64,000 nucleotides of DNA from Sporocytophaga myxococcoides DSM 11118 (GTDB taxonomy: Bacteria; Bacteroidota; Bacteroidia; Cytophagales; Cytophagaceae): NCBI RefSeq assembly GCF_000426725.1, contig NZ_KE384560.1, positions 952,960-1,016,959 on the forward strand. Direction: 5' to 3'. Shown here in pieces: positions 25,929 to 35,000 of the stretch (position 1 is the first letter of the stretch; each line of letters begins with the position of its first letter). A program made the position numbers and the translations under genes. Under the pieces are notes generated by a model. The model worked only from the letters and a program-made list of their open reading frames with translations, made no database searches and had not been told where the DNA came from.

Positions 25929-26150
25929 ATGGTAATGCAAGGAAATAAATTAAAAGTTTTCATTCAGGAAGATGATAAACTTTTGCAAAAAAGAATAGCG
26001 GAAGATCTTAAAGAATATAACTACAAATTACATTTTTTCTCCAAAGATGATTCTGTATTTGATTTGCTTAAATTCAATCCGGATATTCTGATTCAGGATT
26101 ATTACAAAAACAAAGTAATAAACTGCTATCAATGGACATTTCCTTATTAA
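25929..26150 (+). CDS. Truncated response-regulator receiver-like protein
   Basis: A 73-residue ORF that resembles the first half of a receiver domain: KVFIQEDDKLLQKRIAEDL has the acidic pair, and FNPDILIQDYYK aligns with the beta3 strand that carries the phospho-accepting Asp. The later beta4, beta5 and the conserved Lys are missing because the ORF ends at 26150. No output domain follows. It is either a remnant or a mini-receiver. It ends overlapping the convergent glycosyltransferase gene by 4 nt. An alternative start is the ATG at 25935. Confidence 0.45.
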   Translation: MVMQGNKLKVFIQEDDKLLQKRIAEDLKEYNYKLHFFSKDDSVFDLLKFNPDILIQDYYKNKVINCYQWTFPY

Positions 26151-28087
26151 GTTCCCAGATTTCTGAGGGATCTGAAGATAAGCTGTATATCGTTTATTGG
26201 TGTATAATCCCTGGAGTATAAATAATTAAGCCTTTTAACGGTCTCTTCATCCAGGGATTCGCTGGATATGCCTGTGATAGGGTTAATTATACCATTTTTC
26301 CCCTGTTGCAAATCTTTATTCTTAAGACCAACCCAAGAAATCTTTCCACTTATAACATTAAAGATATTTCTTAAAAATTTTCCAGGATTTTTTACCAGAA
26401 AAACCAATAGTGGAAAAGATATTAGAAAGAATAGTGCTATTAAGGTGTCAAATATTCTTTTAGTTTTTATCTTTTCATCATCAGTCTTATTAAGCTTAAT
26501 ATCAAGTGTATAAAATGATCCAGGAGCATTAGATGAATTGCTTCCTATGACAAAATTACTTTCATCCGGAACAATTTTGTATTCAGGTATATCTTCCCCA
26601 TGAGTAAGCATCCATTCTATAATCTGCGAAGTATCAAGCCCCTTAGAGCAAAATATGATTTCATGAGGTTTGTATAGAAGGCATATTTCGTCTAAACGAT
26701 CAATATTGCCAAGCCAGAAATCCTTATTGGTTCTTTTGTCCGGACTTACAAAACCTAGAATTTCAAGGTTATAATCCTGGGTGTTCAAAGTCCTGATAAC
26801 ACGTAAGCACTCTTCTTCGCGTCCTGCAATAATTACTTTTTTATTGAGATTTTCCGGAAGTAGTTTTTTTGACTTGATAAAATTGATAATTAAGCGGATC
26901 AAAAAACTACAAGCTATTGTCAAAATTCCACCCAGCACAATCAATGCTTTTGAAAAGCGGTAGTCATCAAAAAAATTGCTTACAGCCGAAATAATTAAAG
27001 TGCCTATTAAAGCCCCTTGAATAATTTTTCTTGGTTGAAATGATTTACGATACCCCCCAAAGAAATAGATGCTTAATGACCATACACAAATGTATGCCGG
27101 TACAATAAACTTCATATATACAGGAGGATACGGCAACGGAACATATTTGTGATTGTTCTCCCAATATGTTTTTAATAAAAACATGCCGACATAAATTAAT
27201 GAGGCCTCGGCAAAAGGGATAGAGCACTTTTGTATAAATCTTGAAGAAATGGATAAAAATGCTCTCAGGTAAATTGCAATTCTGATTAAGAATGAAAATG
27301 CACCTGCCTTACTGTCTGGAAAATGCTTTTGAGCAAAGATTATCATTGCCTTATAAAAGATAAACACGTAGTTTATGCTAGTTTTCTTCGTGCTTTCTCC
27401 TTTATAGTGGATAATCCGTGTTTCTGGATAGTAATAGTTTTTATATCCTCCTTTAAGAATTCTGTAGGAGAGGTCAATATCTTCTCCATACATGAAATAA
27501 TCCTCGTCAAGTAGGCCGATTTTATCAAGCACAGATTTGCGGATTATCATAAAAGCTCCACTGAGAACTTCTACTTCATGTATTTTATCTTTATCTAAAT
27601 AGGTGAGGTGATATTTTCCAAATTTTTTTGATTTAGGAAAAAGGAAAGATAAGCCGAACATTTTGTAGAATGCAATCCACGGAGTAGGTAAGCCTCTTTT
27701 AGATTCAGGAAGAAAATTTCCTCTACCATCCAGCATTTTTACTCCCAAGCCACCACCATCAGGATTACTGTCCAAAAAAGAAATACATTTTTCAAATGTT
27801 TTTTCCTCAACAACAGTATCAGGGTTGAGCAACAAAATATATTCGCCGTTTGCTTGCCTGATAGCCTGATTGTTAGCTTTTGAAAAACCACAATTGACCT
27901 TATTTTCAATAAGATTAAATTCAGGAAATTTTTCTTTAACCATTTCTACCGAATTGTCGGCAGAGTTGTTGTCAACAATCCAAACTTCACCGTCTATTCC
28001 GGTAAGTGCTTTTTTTACGCTTATCAAAGTCTGCTCTAAAAAATAACAGACATTATAATTGACGATAATAATGGAAAGTTTTTTCAA
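26147..28087 (-). CDS. Family 2 glycosyltransferase fused to a degenerate phosphoglycosyltransferase-like module
   Basis: The 646 residues combine two modules. Residues 1-235 are a GT2 glycosyltransferase (LSIIIVNYNV, VDNNSADNS, LLLNPDT with the metal-binding DxD-like site). From about 265 come four to five membrane helices, a Rossmann-like domain (about 415-535) and a last helix (KRIFDTLIALFFLISFPLLV) followed by NVISGKISWVGLKN. This layout mirrors polyprenol-phosphate sugar transferases (WbaP type), whose tail reads GDMSxVGPRP, but the central catalytic stretch with KFRSM and Asp-Glu appears lost. It probably builds a surface polysaccharide. recR ends 5 nt before it on the same strand. Confidence 0.75.
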   Translation of the reverse strand: MKKLSIIIVNYNVCYFLEQTLISVKKALTGIDGEVWIVDNNSADNSVEMVKEKFPEFNLIENKVNCGFSKANNQAIRQANGEYILLLNPDTVVEEKTFEKCISFLDSNPDGGGLGVKMLDGRGNFLPESKRGLPTPWIAFYKMFGLSFLFPKSKKFGKYHLTYLDKDKIHEVEVLSGAFMIIRKSVLDKIGLLDEDYFMYGEDIDLSYRILKGGYKNYYYPETRIIHYKGESTKKTSINYVFIFYKAMIIFAQKHFPDSKAGAFSFLIRIAIYLRAFLSISSRFIQKCSIPFAEASLIYVGMFLLKTYWENNHKYVPLPYPPVYMKFIVPAYICVWSLSIYFFGGYRKSFQPRKIIQGALIGTLIISAVSNFFDDYRFSKALIVLGGILTIACSFLIRLIINFIKSKKLLPENLNKKVIIAGREEECLRVIRTLNTQDYNLEILGFVSPDKRTNKDFWLGNIDRLDEICLLYKPHEIIFCSKGLDTSQIIEWMLTHGEDIPEYKIVPDESNFVIGSNSSNAPGSFYTLDIKLNKTDDEKIKTKRIFDTLIALFFLISFPLLVFLVKNPGKFLRNIFNVISGKISWVGLKNKDLQQGKNGIINPITGISSESLDEETVKRLNYLYSRDYTPINDIQLIFRSLRNLGT

Positions 28088-28092
28088 GGATT

Positions 28093-28698
28093 TTAATGTT
28101 CGTACGTTGTTCGTGCTGTAATACTTCTTCCAAGAGTTATTTCATCAGTATACTCCAATTCTCCTCCAACGGGAATTCCCCTTGAAATGGTACTTATTTT
28201 CACGTTAAAATCCTTAATTTTTTTGGTGATGTAAAAAGCAGTGGTGTCACCTTCCATAGTTGGACTAAGAGCTAATATCACTTCTTTGATTTCCGAACCT
28301 GGTATTCTTCGAGTCAGGGCGTCAATTTTTAAGTCGGTGGGACCTATGCCTTGAAGCGGAGAAATGATACCTCCAAGTACATGGTAAATTCCATTATACT
28401 GATGCGTATTTTCTATTGCCATAACATCTCTGGTATCTTCAACAATACACAGGACTGAAGGATCTCTTCTTGGATTATTACAGACATTACACAAGTGATC
28501 ATCTGCAATATTATGGCATTCTTTACAATAGGTAATATTTTTTCTCAGGGTCAGCAAAGCTGAGCTAAGGGATTCTGTAGCGGTACTTTGCTCTTTTAAT
28601 AAGTGCAATACCAGTCTAAATGCTGTTTTTTTCCCTATGCCAGGTAGTTTTGAGACTTCATTAACGGCGTCTTCAATCAGCTTTGAGGGGTATATCAT
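28093..28698 (-). CDS. recR: Recombination mediator RecR
   Basis: DNA-repair protein that with RecF and RecO loads RecA at gaps. The 201 residues are the usual length. It has the N-terminal helix-hairpin-helix (SKLPGIGKKTAFRL), the zinc site with Cys58, Cys61, Cys70 and Cys73, and the Toprim segment VLCIVEDTRDVMAIE. The fused glycosyltransferase starts 5 nt after its stop, so the two are likely cotranscribed. Confidence 0.95.
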   Translation of the reverse strand: MIYPSKLIEDAVNEVSKLPGIGKKTAFRLVLHLLKEQSTATESLSSALLTLRKNITYCKECHNIADDHLCNVCNNPRRDPSVLCIVEDTRDVMAIENTHQYNGIYHVLGGIISPLQGIGPTDLKIDALTRRIPGSEIKEVILALSPTMEGDTTAFYITKKIKDFNVKISTISRGIPVGGELEYTDEITLGRSITARTTYEH

Positions 28699-28765
28699 AC
28701 TTTAATATAATTATTTAGGTTCAACCCGTTTTTCACAGAAATGATTTCCGAATAAAGCCTAAAAA

Positions 28766-29074
28766 TTAAAGTATTTCTGCAGAAATGCCTCTGTTACAGA
28801 TGGCTTGCCTCATTGGTATGAGCTTTTCAAAATTCCCTGATTTTACAGTGCATTTACCCTTGTAGTGAATAATAAGAGTACATTGTTCTGCCTGCTCGGA
28901 TGAGTGTTCACATATTTCGATTAGAGTATTAATGACATGATCAAAAGTATTCACATCATCATTAAAGACAACCAAATCAAAATTTTCTGAAGTTTTTTCA
29001 AGCTCTAGAACTTCAATTTCTTCTTCGTGAAATGGACGCATGTTAGAAATTGTGGTCATATATGTGATTGACAT
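28766..29074 (-). CDS. clpS: Clp protease adaptor ClpS
   Basis: Adaptor that delivers N-degron substrates to the Clp unfoldase and ClpP. The 102 residues contain the ClpS core: LVVFNDDVNTFDHVINTLIEI, in which the N-degron-binding Asn-Asp residues sit, then CTLIIHYKGKCTV. The N-terminal 25 residues form the usual flexible arm. A perfect -7 box (29087-29080) ends 5 nt before the ATG, predicting an almost leaderless mRNA. clpC at 43755 could be its partner unfoldase, as ClpC can work with ClpS homologs. Confidence 0.9.
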   Translation of the reverse strand: MSITYMTTISNMRPFHEEEIEVLELEKTSENFDLVVFNDDVNTFDHVINTLIEICEHSSEQAEQCTLIIHYKGKCTVKSGNFEKLIPMRQAICNRGISAEIL

Positions 29075-29079
29075 TTTAG

Positions 29080-29087
29080 CAAATTTA
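29080..29087 (-). promoter_or_regulatory. -7 promoter box for clpS
   Basis: TAAATTTG on the minus strand is a perfect -7 box ending 5 nt from the clpS ATG. Predicted transcription starts about 2 nt before the ATG. Confidence 0.5.
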
Positions 29088-29128
29088 AAAAAAAATAAAC
29101 AATTTTATCGCTCATTTATTGATAAAAT

Positions 29129-30616
29129 ATGTCTCCTTCTCTGATTATCACTATTATAGCAGTCTATTTCAGCGCATTATTGGTAATTGCTTATATTACA
29201 GGCAAAAATGCTGACACGAAAACTTTTTTTACTGCCGATCGGAAATCGCCATGGTATTTGGTGGCTTTTGGAATGATAGGAACATCAATCAGCGGAGTAA
29301 CGTTCATTTCTGTTCCTGGAGCTGTTGGCTTGGTCAATCAGTCAGGAGAATTGAAAGCATTTTCCTACTTCCAGATTATCCTGGGCCACCTGGTCGGATA
29401 TTTTATCATCGCCACTGTTCTAATGCCTTTATATTATCGTCTGAATCTTATAAGCATTTATACTTATCTTGAACAGCGATTCGGTTTCTGGGCCTATAAA
29501 ACAGGATCTTTTTTCTTTTTGCTTTCCCGCACAATAGGATCTTCTTTAAGACTCTTTCTGGCTGCTATGGTGCTGCAGTTGTTTTTATTTGACAAGCTTA
29601 ATGTGCCGTTTTTTATGACGGTATTAATTACTATTGTTCTTATCTGGATCTATACTTTTAAAGGGGGGGTAAAAACCATCATTTGGACAGACAGTTTCCA
29701 GACTCTGTTTTTGGTTGGCGCAGTTGGAATCAGTTTGGTGTTGATCTCCCAGCATTTAGGTTTATCAGTACCTAAAATGTTCACCATGATCCAAAGCACT
29801 GATTACTCTAAAGTTTTCTTTTTTGATGATATAAAAAGCGATAAATACTTCTTTAAGCAATTCATTGCAGGAATTTTTATCGCAGTTGCAATGACAGGTC
29901 TCGATCAAGACCTGATGCAAAAGAATCTGACTTGTAAAAACATAAAGGAAGCCCAGAAAAATATGTTTTCCTTTTCCATTATCATGGCTATAGTAAACTA
30001 TATGTTTTTAATGCTGGGAGCTTTGCTCTATATCTATTCTACACAAAAGGGAATTCTACTCCCTGCAGGTGCTGATAAAGCATATCCTTTTCTGGCAATG
30101 AATGAATTTGGTACTTTAGCTGCTGTGTTTTTTCTGCTTGGAATTATCGCTTCATCTTATGCCAGTTCAGACTCTGCACTTGCTGCCTTAACAACATCGT
30201 TTTGTATTGATTTTCTTGATTTTAAAAATAAGCCTGAAAATGTAAAAGCAAAGCAGAAAACTATTGTCCATGTGGGATTTTCCCTGGCATTTTTGATAAT
30301 TATAGTTCTTTTTAAAGAACTAAAACAGACTTCTGTAATTGATGCCGTATTATCCGCAGCCAGCTATACCTATGGCCCTCTCTTGGGATTATTTAGCTTT
30401 GGAATATTGACTAAAAGAAAGGTAAAGGACACCTTGGTGCCACTTATCTGTATTCTGAGCCCATTTATTACACTGCTTATCAGTTATAATTCGGATGTTT
30501 TACTTTGGGGATATAAATTTTCGTTTGAAACCCTGATTTTGAATGGATTTATTTGTTTTCTTGGATTGTATCTGATTTCAAACTCTTCCCAAAAGGAAGA
30601 AAAAATAGTTATATGA
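29129..30616 (+). CDS. Sodium:solute symporter (SSS family)
   Basis: A 495-residue inner-membrane protein with about 13 helices and the LeuT-like SSS fold. Motifs include FTADRKSPWYLVAFGMIGTSISGVTF near residue 40 and FKGGVKTIIWTDSFQTLF near 180, both typical of SSS proteins, plus ASSYASSDSALAALTTSF near residue 345 where sodium-site Ser/Thr residues occur. The cargo may be a sugar, sialic acid or an amino acid; I cannot tell which. It converges with the alkyltransferase-like gene with only 2 nt between. Confidence 0.87.
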   Translation: MSPSLIITIIAVYFSALLVIAYITGKNADTKTFFTADRKSPWYLVAFGMIGTSISGVTFISVPGAVGLVNQSGELKAFSYFQIILGHLVGYFIIATVLMPLYYRLNLISIYTYLEQRFGFWAYKTGSFFFLLSRTIGSSLRLFLAAMVLQLFLFDKLNVPFFMTVLITIVLIWIYTFKGGVKTIIWTDSFQTLFLVGAVGISLVLISQHLGLSVPKMFTMIQSTDYSKVFFFDDIKSDKYFFKQFIAGIFIAVAMTGLDQDLMQKNLTCKNIKEAQKNMFSFSIIMAIVNYMFLMLGALLYIYSTQKGILLPAGADKAYPFLAMNEFGTLAAVFFLLGIIASSYASSDSALAALTTSFCIDFLDFKNKPENVKAKQKTIVHVGFSLAFLIIIVLFKELKQTSVIDAVLSAASYTYGPLLGLFSFGILTKRKVKDTLVPLICILSPFITLLISYNSDVLLWGYKFSFETLILNGFICFLGLYLISNSSQKEEKIVI

Positions 30617-30618
30617 TT

Positions 30619-30948
30619 TTAAAGCAGTTCAATTGAAGGATCCCAAAAAAACGATTTAAAATCTTTTATTTTATCATTAATAACTTGAATTCCTTCCTTT
30701 TCCAGCTTTTCCTGCATTAAGGTAGGAGGGGAGAAATGCATTTTTCCAGTAAGCAGTCCGGAGCTGTTTACAACGCGATGAGCAGGAATATTTTTTTTGA
30801 TATGTGATGACTTTAATGCCCATCCCACCATCCTGGCACCCGATTTTATTCCAAGATATTTTGCGATTGCTCCATAAGAAGTAACTCTTCCTTTAGGGAT
30901 GAGCTTAACAACTTCATAGACATTTTCAAAGAAAGATTCAGATAGCAT
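30619..30948 (-). CDS. Alkyltransferase-like (ATL) DNA-repair protein
   Basis: MGMT-family protein of 109 residues. The usual active-site PCHRV is PAHRV here (Ala56), so the methyl-accepting Cys is missing. Such ATL proteins bind O6-alkylguanine and are thought to flag it for nucleotide excision repair. The DNA-binding helix region (RMVGWALKSS) and the GRVTSYGAIAKYLG stretch are intact. A perfect -7 box (TAATTTTG at 30975-30968) predicts a 16-nt leader. Confidence 0.85.
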   Translation of the reverse strand: MLSESFFENVYEVVKLIPKGRVTSYGAIAKYLGIKSGARMVGWALKSSHIKKNIPAHRVVNSSGLLTGKMHFSPPTLMQEKLEKEGIQVINDKIKDFKSFFWDPSIELL

Positions 30949-31006
30949 GGAGTAAAAGTAGGAGAAACAAAATTAAAATTAAAAAGTCAGGGTATTGGCC
31001 CTGACC

Positions 31007-31441
31007 TTACTTAATTTCGATAGATTTAACATTTTTAATATCCTTGTCGGCTATTTTAGGAATAAATAATGCTAAAATTCCATTTTCATATTTTGCTTCT
31101 ACCTTATTTTTATCTGCTGTTTTTGGCAATATAAAAGACCTTGAAAAACTTGAATAGCTGAATTCTTTTCGACTATATTTTTCATTCGATTCTTCTTCAC
31201 TTACCTCTTTTTCAGCAGAAATGGTTAACGTATCATTATCGATATTAACCTTAAAGTCCCCCTTTTCCATACCAGGAGCAGCCACATCCACTTGAAATCC
31301 TTTATCTTCCTCTTTCACATTTACAGCTGGCACAATGTCAGCAGAAGTGCCGAGAAAATCAGAGACGTCTCTTCCAAAAAAGTCTTCCAATACGTTTGTG
31401 ATGCCAGGAACCCTGGATTTATTAAATTTAACAATTCCCAT
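31007..31441 (-). CDS. Hsp20/alpha-crystallin small heat-shock protein
   Basis: A 144-residue ATP-independent chaperone. The alpha-crystallin domain covers about residues 38-140, from ADIVPAVNVKEEDKGF to the C-terminal NGILALFIPK, with the VDVAAPGMEKGDFKVNI strand pair. I chose ATG at 31441 because a strong Shine-Dalgarno-like GGAGGG lies 9 nt before it, a rare feature in this genome type; the longer reading would add nine residues. The next gene upstream, the 64-residue protein at 31503-31697, may share the transcript. Confidence 0.9.
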   Translation of the reverse strand: MGIVKFNKSRVPGITNVLEDFFGRDVSDFLGTSADIVPAVNVKEEDKGFQVDVAAPGMEKGDFKVNIDNDTLTISAEKEVSEEESNEKYSRKEFSYSSFSRSFILPKTADKNKVEAKYENGILALFIPKIADKDIKNVKSIEIK

Positions 31442-31449
31442 AATTATAT

Positions 31450-31455
31450 CCCTCC
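31450..31455 (-). promoter_or_regulatory. Shine-Dalgarno-like site of hsp20
   Basis: GGAGGG on the minus strand lies 9 nt before the hsp20 ATG. This decides the start and is notable because most genes in the window lack such a site. Confidence 0.55.
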
Positions 31456-31502
31456 ATATAAAAAACAATGGGTTATGGAATATAATTCTTACCCAGGAAC
31501 CC

Positions 31503-31697
31503 CTATTTTCTTTTCAGAATAGGTAAGCCTGTTTTTTCATTTTCAATAATTGTATAGCCATCTGGCATGTCTTCAATGACATCGGTTCCTTGGCTTTTGG
31601 AAAAAAAATAAAGTTTACCTTTACCCTCTTGTTTTGCCGGGCCCCTTAAATGAAGATAGTAGGTAATTCCTTTTTTGTTTTTGTAGCTGAATGGCAT
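31503..31697 (-). CDS. Conserved 64-residue protein of unknown function
   Basis: A small soluble protein with an LYFFSK segment, MPDGYTIIENEKTGLPILKRK at the end and a basic, Gly-rich N-terminus. The pattern of a DxPxGY turn followed by a TGLPxLK tail resembles short proteins found in many archaea and bacteria; their function is not known to me. It is upstream of hsp20 on the same strand, 61 nt from it, and may be part of the same stress transcript. Confidence 0.65.
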   Translation of the reverse strand: MPFSYKNKKGITYYLHLRGPAKQEGKGKLYFFSKSQGTDVIEDMPDGYTIIENEKTGLPILKRK

Positions 31698-32038
31698 AGT
31701 AGTTCTGATTTGTTTGGTACAACTACCCGTGAAAAGCTATTTTGTTAAATCTTTTTGAAAAAAAATGAAAATATAAGGCAAATTTAAGGGAGGATCTCTT
31801 TGTAATAAATGTTCGATAGTACTTTTCGTTGAATATTTTTGGCCTATTTAAGAAGGGGTTCCTGTAAGTTTCCGAAATTCAAGTGCAAAAAATACCTTTC
31901 CATTTTAATGTAATAAAATGTCAATTGGATTTTTACCCAATTTATATAATTTATTTGTCTTCCATTCGGATCTTTCTTAATTTGTAGTCAATTTTTTAGA
32001 TAAAAAATGCAAAAATTAAATCTTTTTATAACTAAACT
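31698..32038. other. AT-rich intergenic region upstream of the GH8 gene
   Basis: About 340 nt, very AT-rich, containing the divergent control regions of the 64-residue gene and GH8. I see no perfect TAnnTTTG box in GH8 orientation, no repeat and no RNA gene. Confidence 0.5.
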
Positions 32039-35000
32039 ATGATAAAACAATACAGTCTCAGACTATGTGTGTTTTTGATTTGTAGCTTTTTCTCCATTGG
32101 GGCGATAGCGCAGATTAATACACCGGCAGGGGCGGTTGTACCATTTAACGCAAACCCTAAGTATGCTAATGGTATAATGCCTAAAACCCTGCCTACTTCA
32201 GGAGCGTATGGCAAATCAACAGATGCAGCTAACGCTTACAATGAATGGAAGGCAAACTATACTGAAAGCTGCGGAAGTGGGAAGTGGCGTGTAAAATTTG
32301 ATGATCCGTCAAAAACGGTTTCTGAAGGTATCGCTTATGGTATGTTGCTGTCTGCTTATGCTGCAGATAAAGCTCTTTTCGATGGACTTTGGGCATTTTA
32401 TAAAGCAAATTCTAATAATGGATTCAGCTTTATGAATTGGAAAACAAATGGATGTGTGGCGAACCCGGAAACAACCGGTGGAGCTACAGATGCTGATCTT
32501 GATGTAGCATTTGCATTATTAATTGCCAAAACACAGTGGCCATCAGGAACATATGGAGTTGATGCAACAAACTTGATTAATGCTATCAAACAATCAGAAA
32601 TACATTCTTCAGGGATTGCCAACAATGGTAATGGCTGGGGAATGGGTTCTGTGGATGGATCCAATGGAAAACAAGCTTGCGTTAATCCAAGTTACCAATC
32701 GCCTGCATATTATAAGGTGTTTAAGGATTATACAAAAGATAATTCATGGGATAACGCTGTAACTGGTGGTTACAACTTGATCAATGCAAATGCTCATACT
32801 ACAACCGGGCTTGTTTCAGACTGGTCAACCAACACTGGTGTAAGAAATACTTGTAATAATTCAGGAACAGGTTCTTCCCCTACTGATGGGTATGGTTATG
32901 ATGCTTGCCGTAACCCTTGGAGATTGGCTCAGGATGTAATATGGAATAATGAAGCGAAAGCTAAAAGTATACTTGGCAAAATATCCACTTATTTAGCAGG
33001 AAAGGGGGCATCAAATGTAAGAGGACCTTTATATCAGGATGGTGGACTTTACAGCGGAAATGCCCATAATGCAACATTCGTTTCTACATTTGCTGTTGCT
33101 GTGATGGGCTCTACAAATCAGACTTTAATGGACCAGATGTATACTGAGACTGTAAATACTAAAGATCTGATTCAAAATCAAACATTGTCTGGTTATTATG
33201 GAAATACGCTACGTTGTATTTCTCTTTTCATGATGACTGGTAATTTCTGGCCTTATGGTACAACGTCCGAGCAAGAGATAAATGTAAGACAGGGATCGGT
33301 TAATATTGAAAACAATACTACTTTTGATTTCCAGAATGGACAGATCGGTGTCGGCAAATCTATTAATTTTACAATAGAAAACCTTGGTTTTGCTCCTTTA
33401 ACCTTATCTGGTTCACCAATAGTTGTTTTAACTCCTACAACAGATTTTACTGTAACAACTCAGCCATCTGGTCCCCTTGCTCTAAACGCAAATACGATTT
33501 TTACTGTAAAATTTAACCCAACATCAGCAGGTTTGAAAACTGCTACAATTACTATTGCAAGTAATGATGCAGACGAGGGTACTTATAAAATAACATTAAT
33601 CGGAACAGGAACTACAAATGCTACTGCTCCGAAATTAGTAGCTAAAAATGACAATGTAATTTTAGCTAATTTAGGTACATTTGATTTAGGCAATGTAACT
33701 TCAGGTGCTACTGGTACTAAAAAGTTGAAAATCATTAACAATGGTGATGCTCCTTTAAACTTGAGTAAACCAACTGTTGCTACTGATTTTATTTCAGGAG
33801 GAACTCATCCAACAAACTACTCTGTCACTAGCACTTTGCCTATAACAATCGCTAAAGGAGACTCTGCATATATTACAATTAGTTTTGTAGCTCCGTCTAC
33901 AATTCCTTCAAATCCAGTCGCTACAACAACTCTTAAACTGGTAACCGATGATCCGTCTTATGCGACCTTTACTTTAACATTAAATGCCACAATAGTAAAT
34001 TGTGCTAAATCTATTAGCGATTCAAAAATCTTAACTGATTTTGATGGAAATTATAATGTTAAACATACATGGGATCCTAAACCTGCTGGAGCTTTTAGCC
34101 AGGCAACTGCAAATCCATCAGCTACAGGTTTGAACTTAAGTGCTACGGTTGCAAGTTATAACAGACCTTCAACTGGAACATTTGAAATTATCAGATATTT
34201 CCCTTGTTCAGGAACAAATTTTGACGGACTTACTCTTGCAACCCCTGCAATCAGCATGCTGGTATATTCACCTGCTGTGGGAATCAAAGTTACTTTGGCA
34301 GCACAAACTGGAACAGATGCAGCTGCTAAACCAATTTATACTGACTATTCAAGTAATGTTAACGTTTTCACTACTAAAGCAAATCAATGGGAAAGGTTAA
34401 CATTTGATTTGTCTAAAGTTGTTAAAAATGGAGATGTAAGCAAATTTACTATTCTTGATATTCAAATAGATCCAGAATTGGGTTATAGCGGATGGCCTGC
34501 AAAATTCTATATTGATGATATTAAATATAGTGGTTTGGCCTGTGTAAATGACCTTCCTGCATCTCAGGTTCTTCTTGATTTTGATAACCATAATAACGTA
34601 TCTCTTGATTATGGTGTATCATCTCTGTCTGCCCCAACTGGCAATGTAGTATCTGGTGGATTAAATACTAGTGCAAATGTTGGTAAATTCACAAAAGAAG
34701 CTGCAGCTGCAGCATATTCAGATGGCTTAAGATACAATGGTTGTGGTGGAGTGTTTGACCTGAGCTCTAAGAAAATCATTAGCATGCTAGTTTATTCTAC
34801 TGTGGCTGATGCTCCGATTCAAATCAGCGCAAAAATTCCTGATGGATCAGATTTAGATACATATCCGGATGATGCTGCAACAGCCATTGTTAGAACTGTT
34901 TTTGCAAATAAATGGCATAGGCTTTATTTCGATCTTTCAAGTGTTCCGACAGCTCAAATACCTAATGTTTTTGCATTTGATGTAAACTTTGATCCAAATA

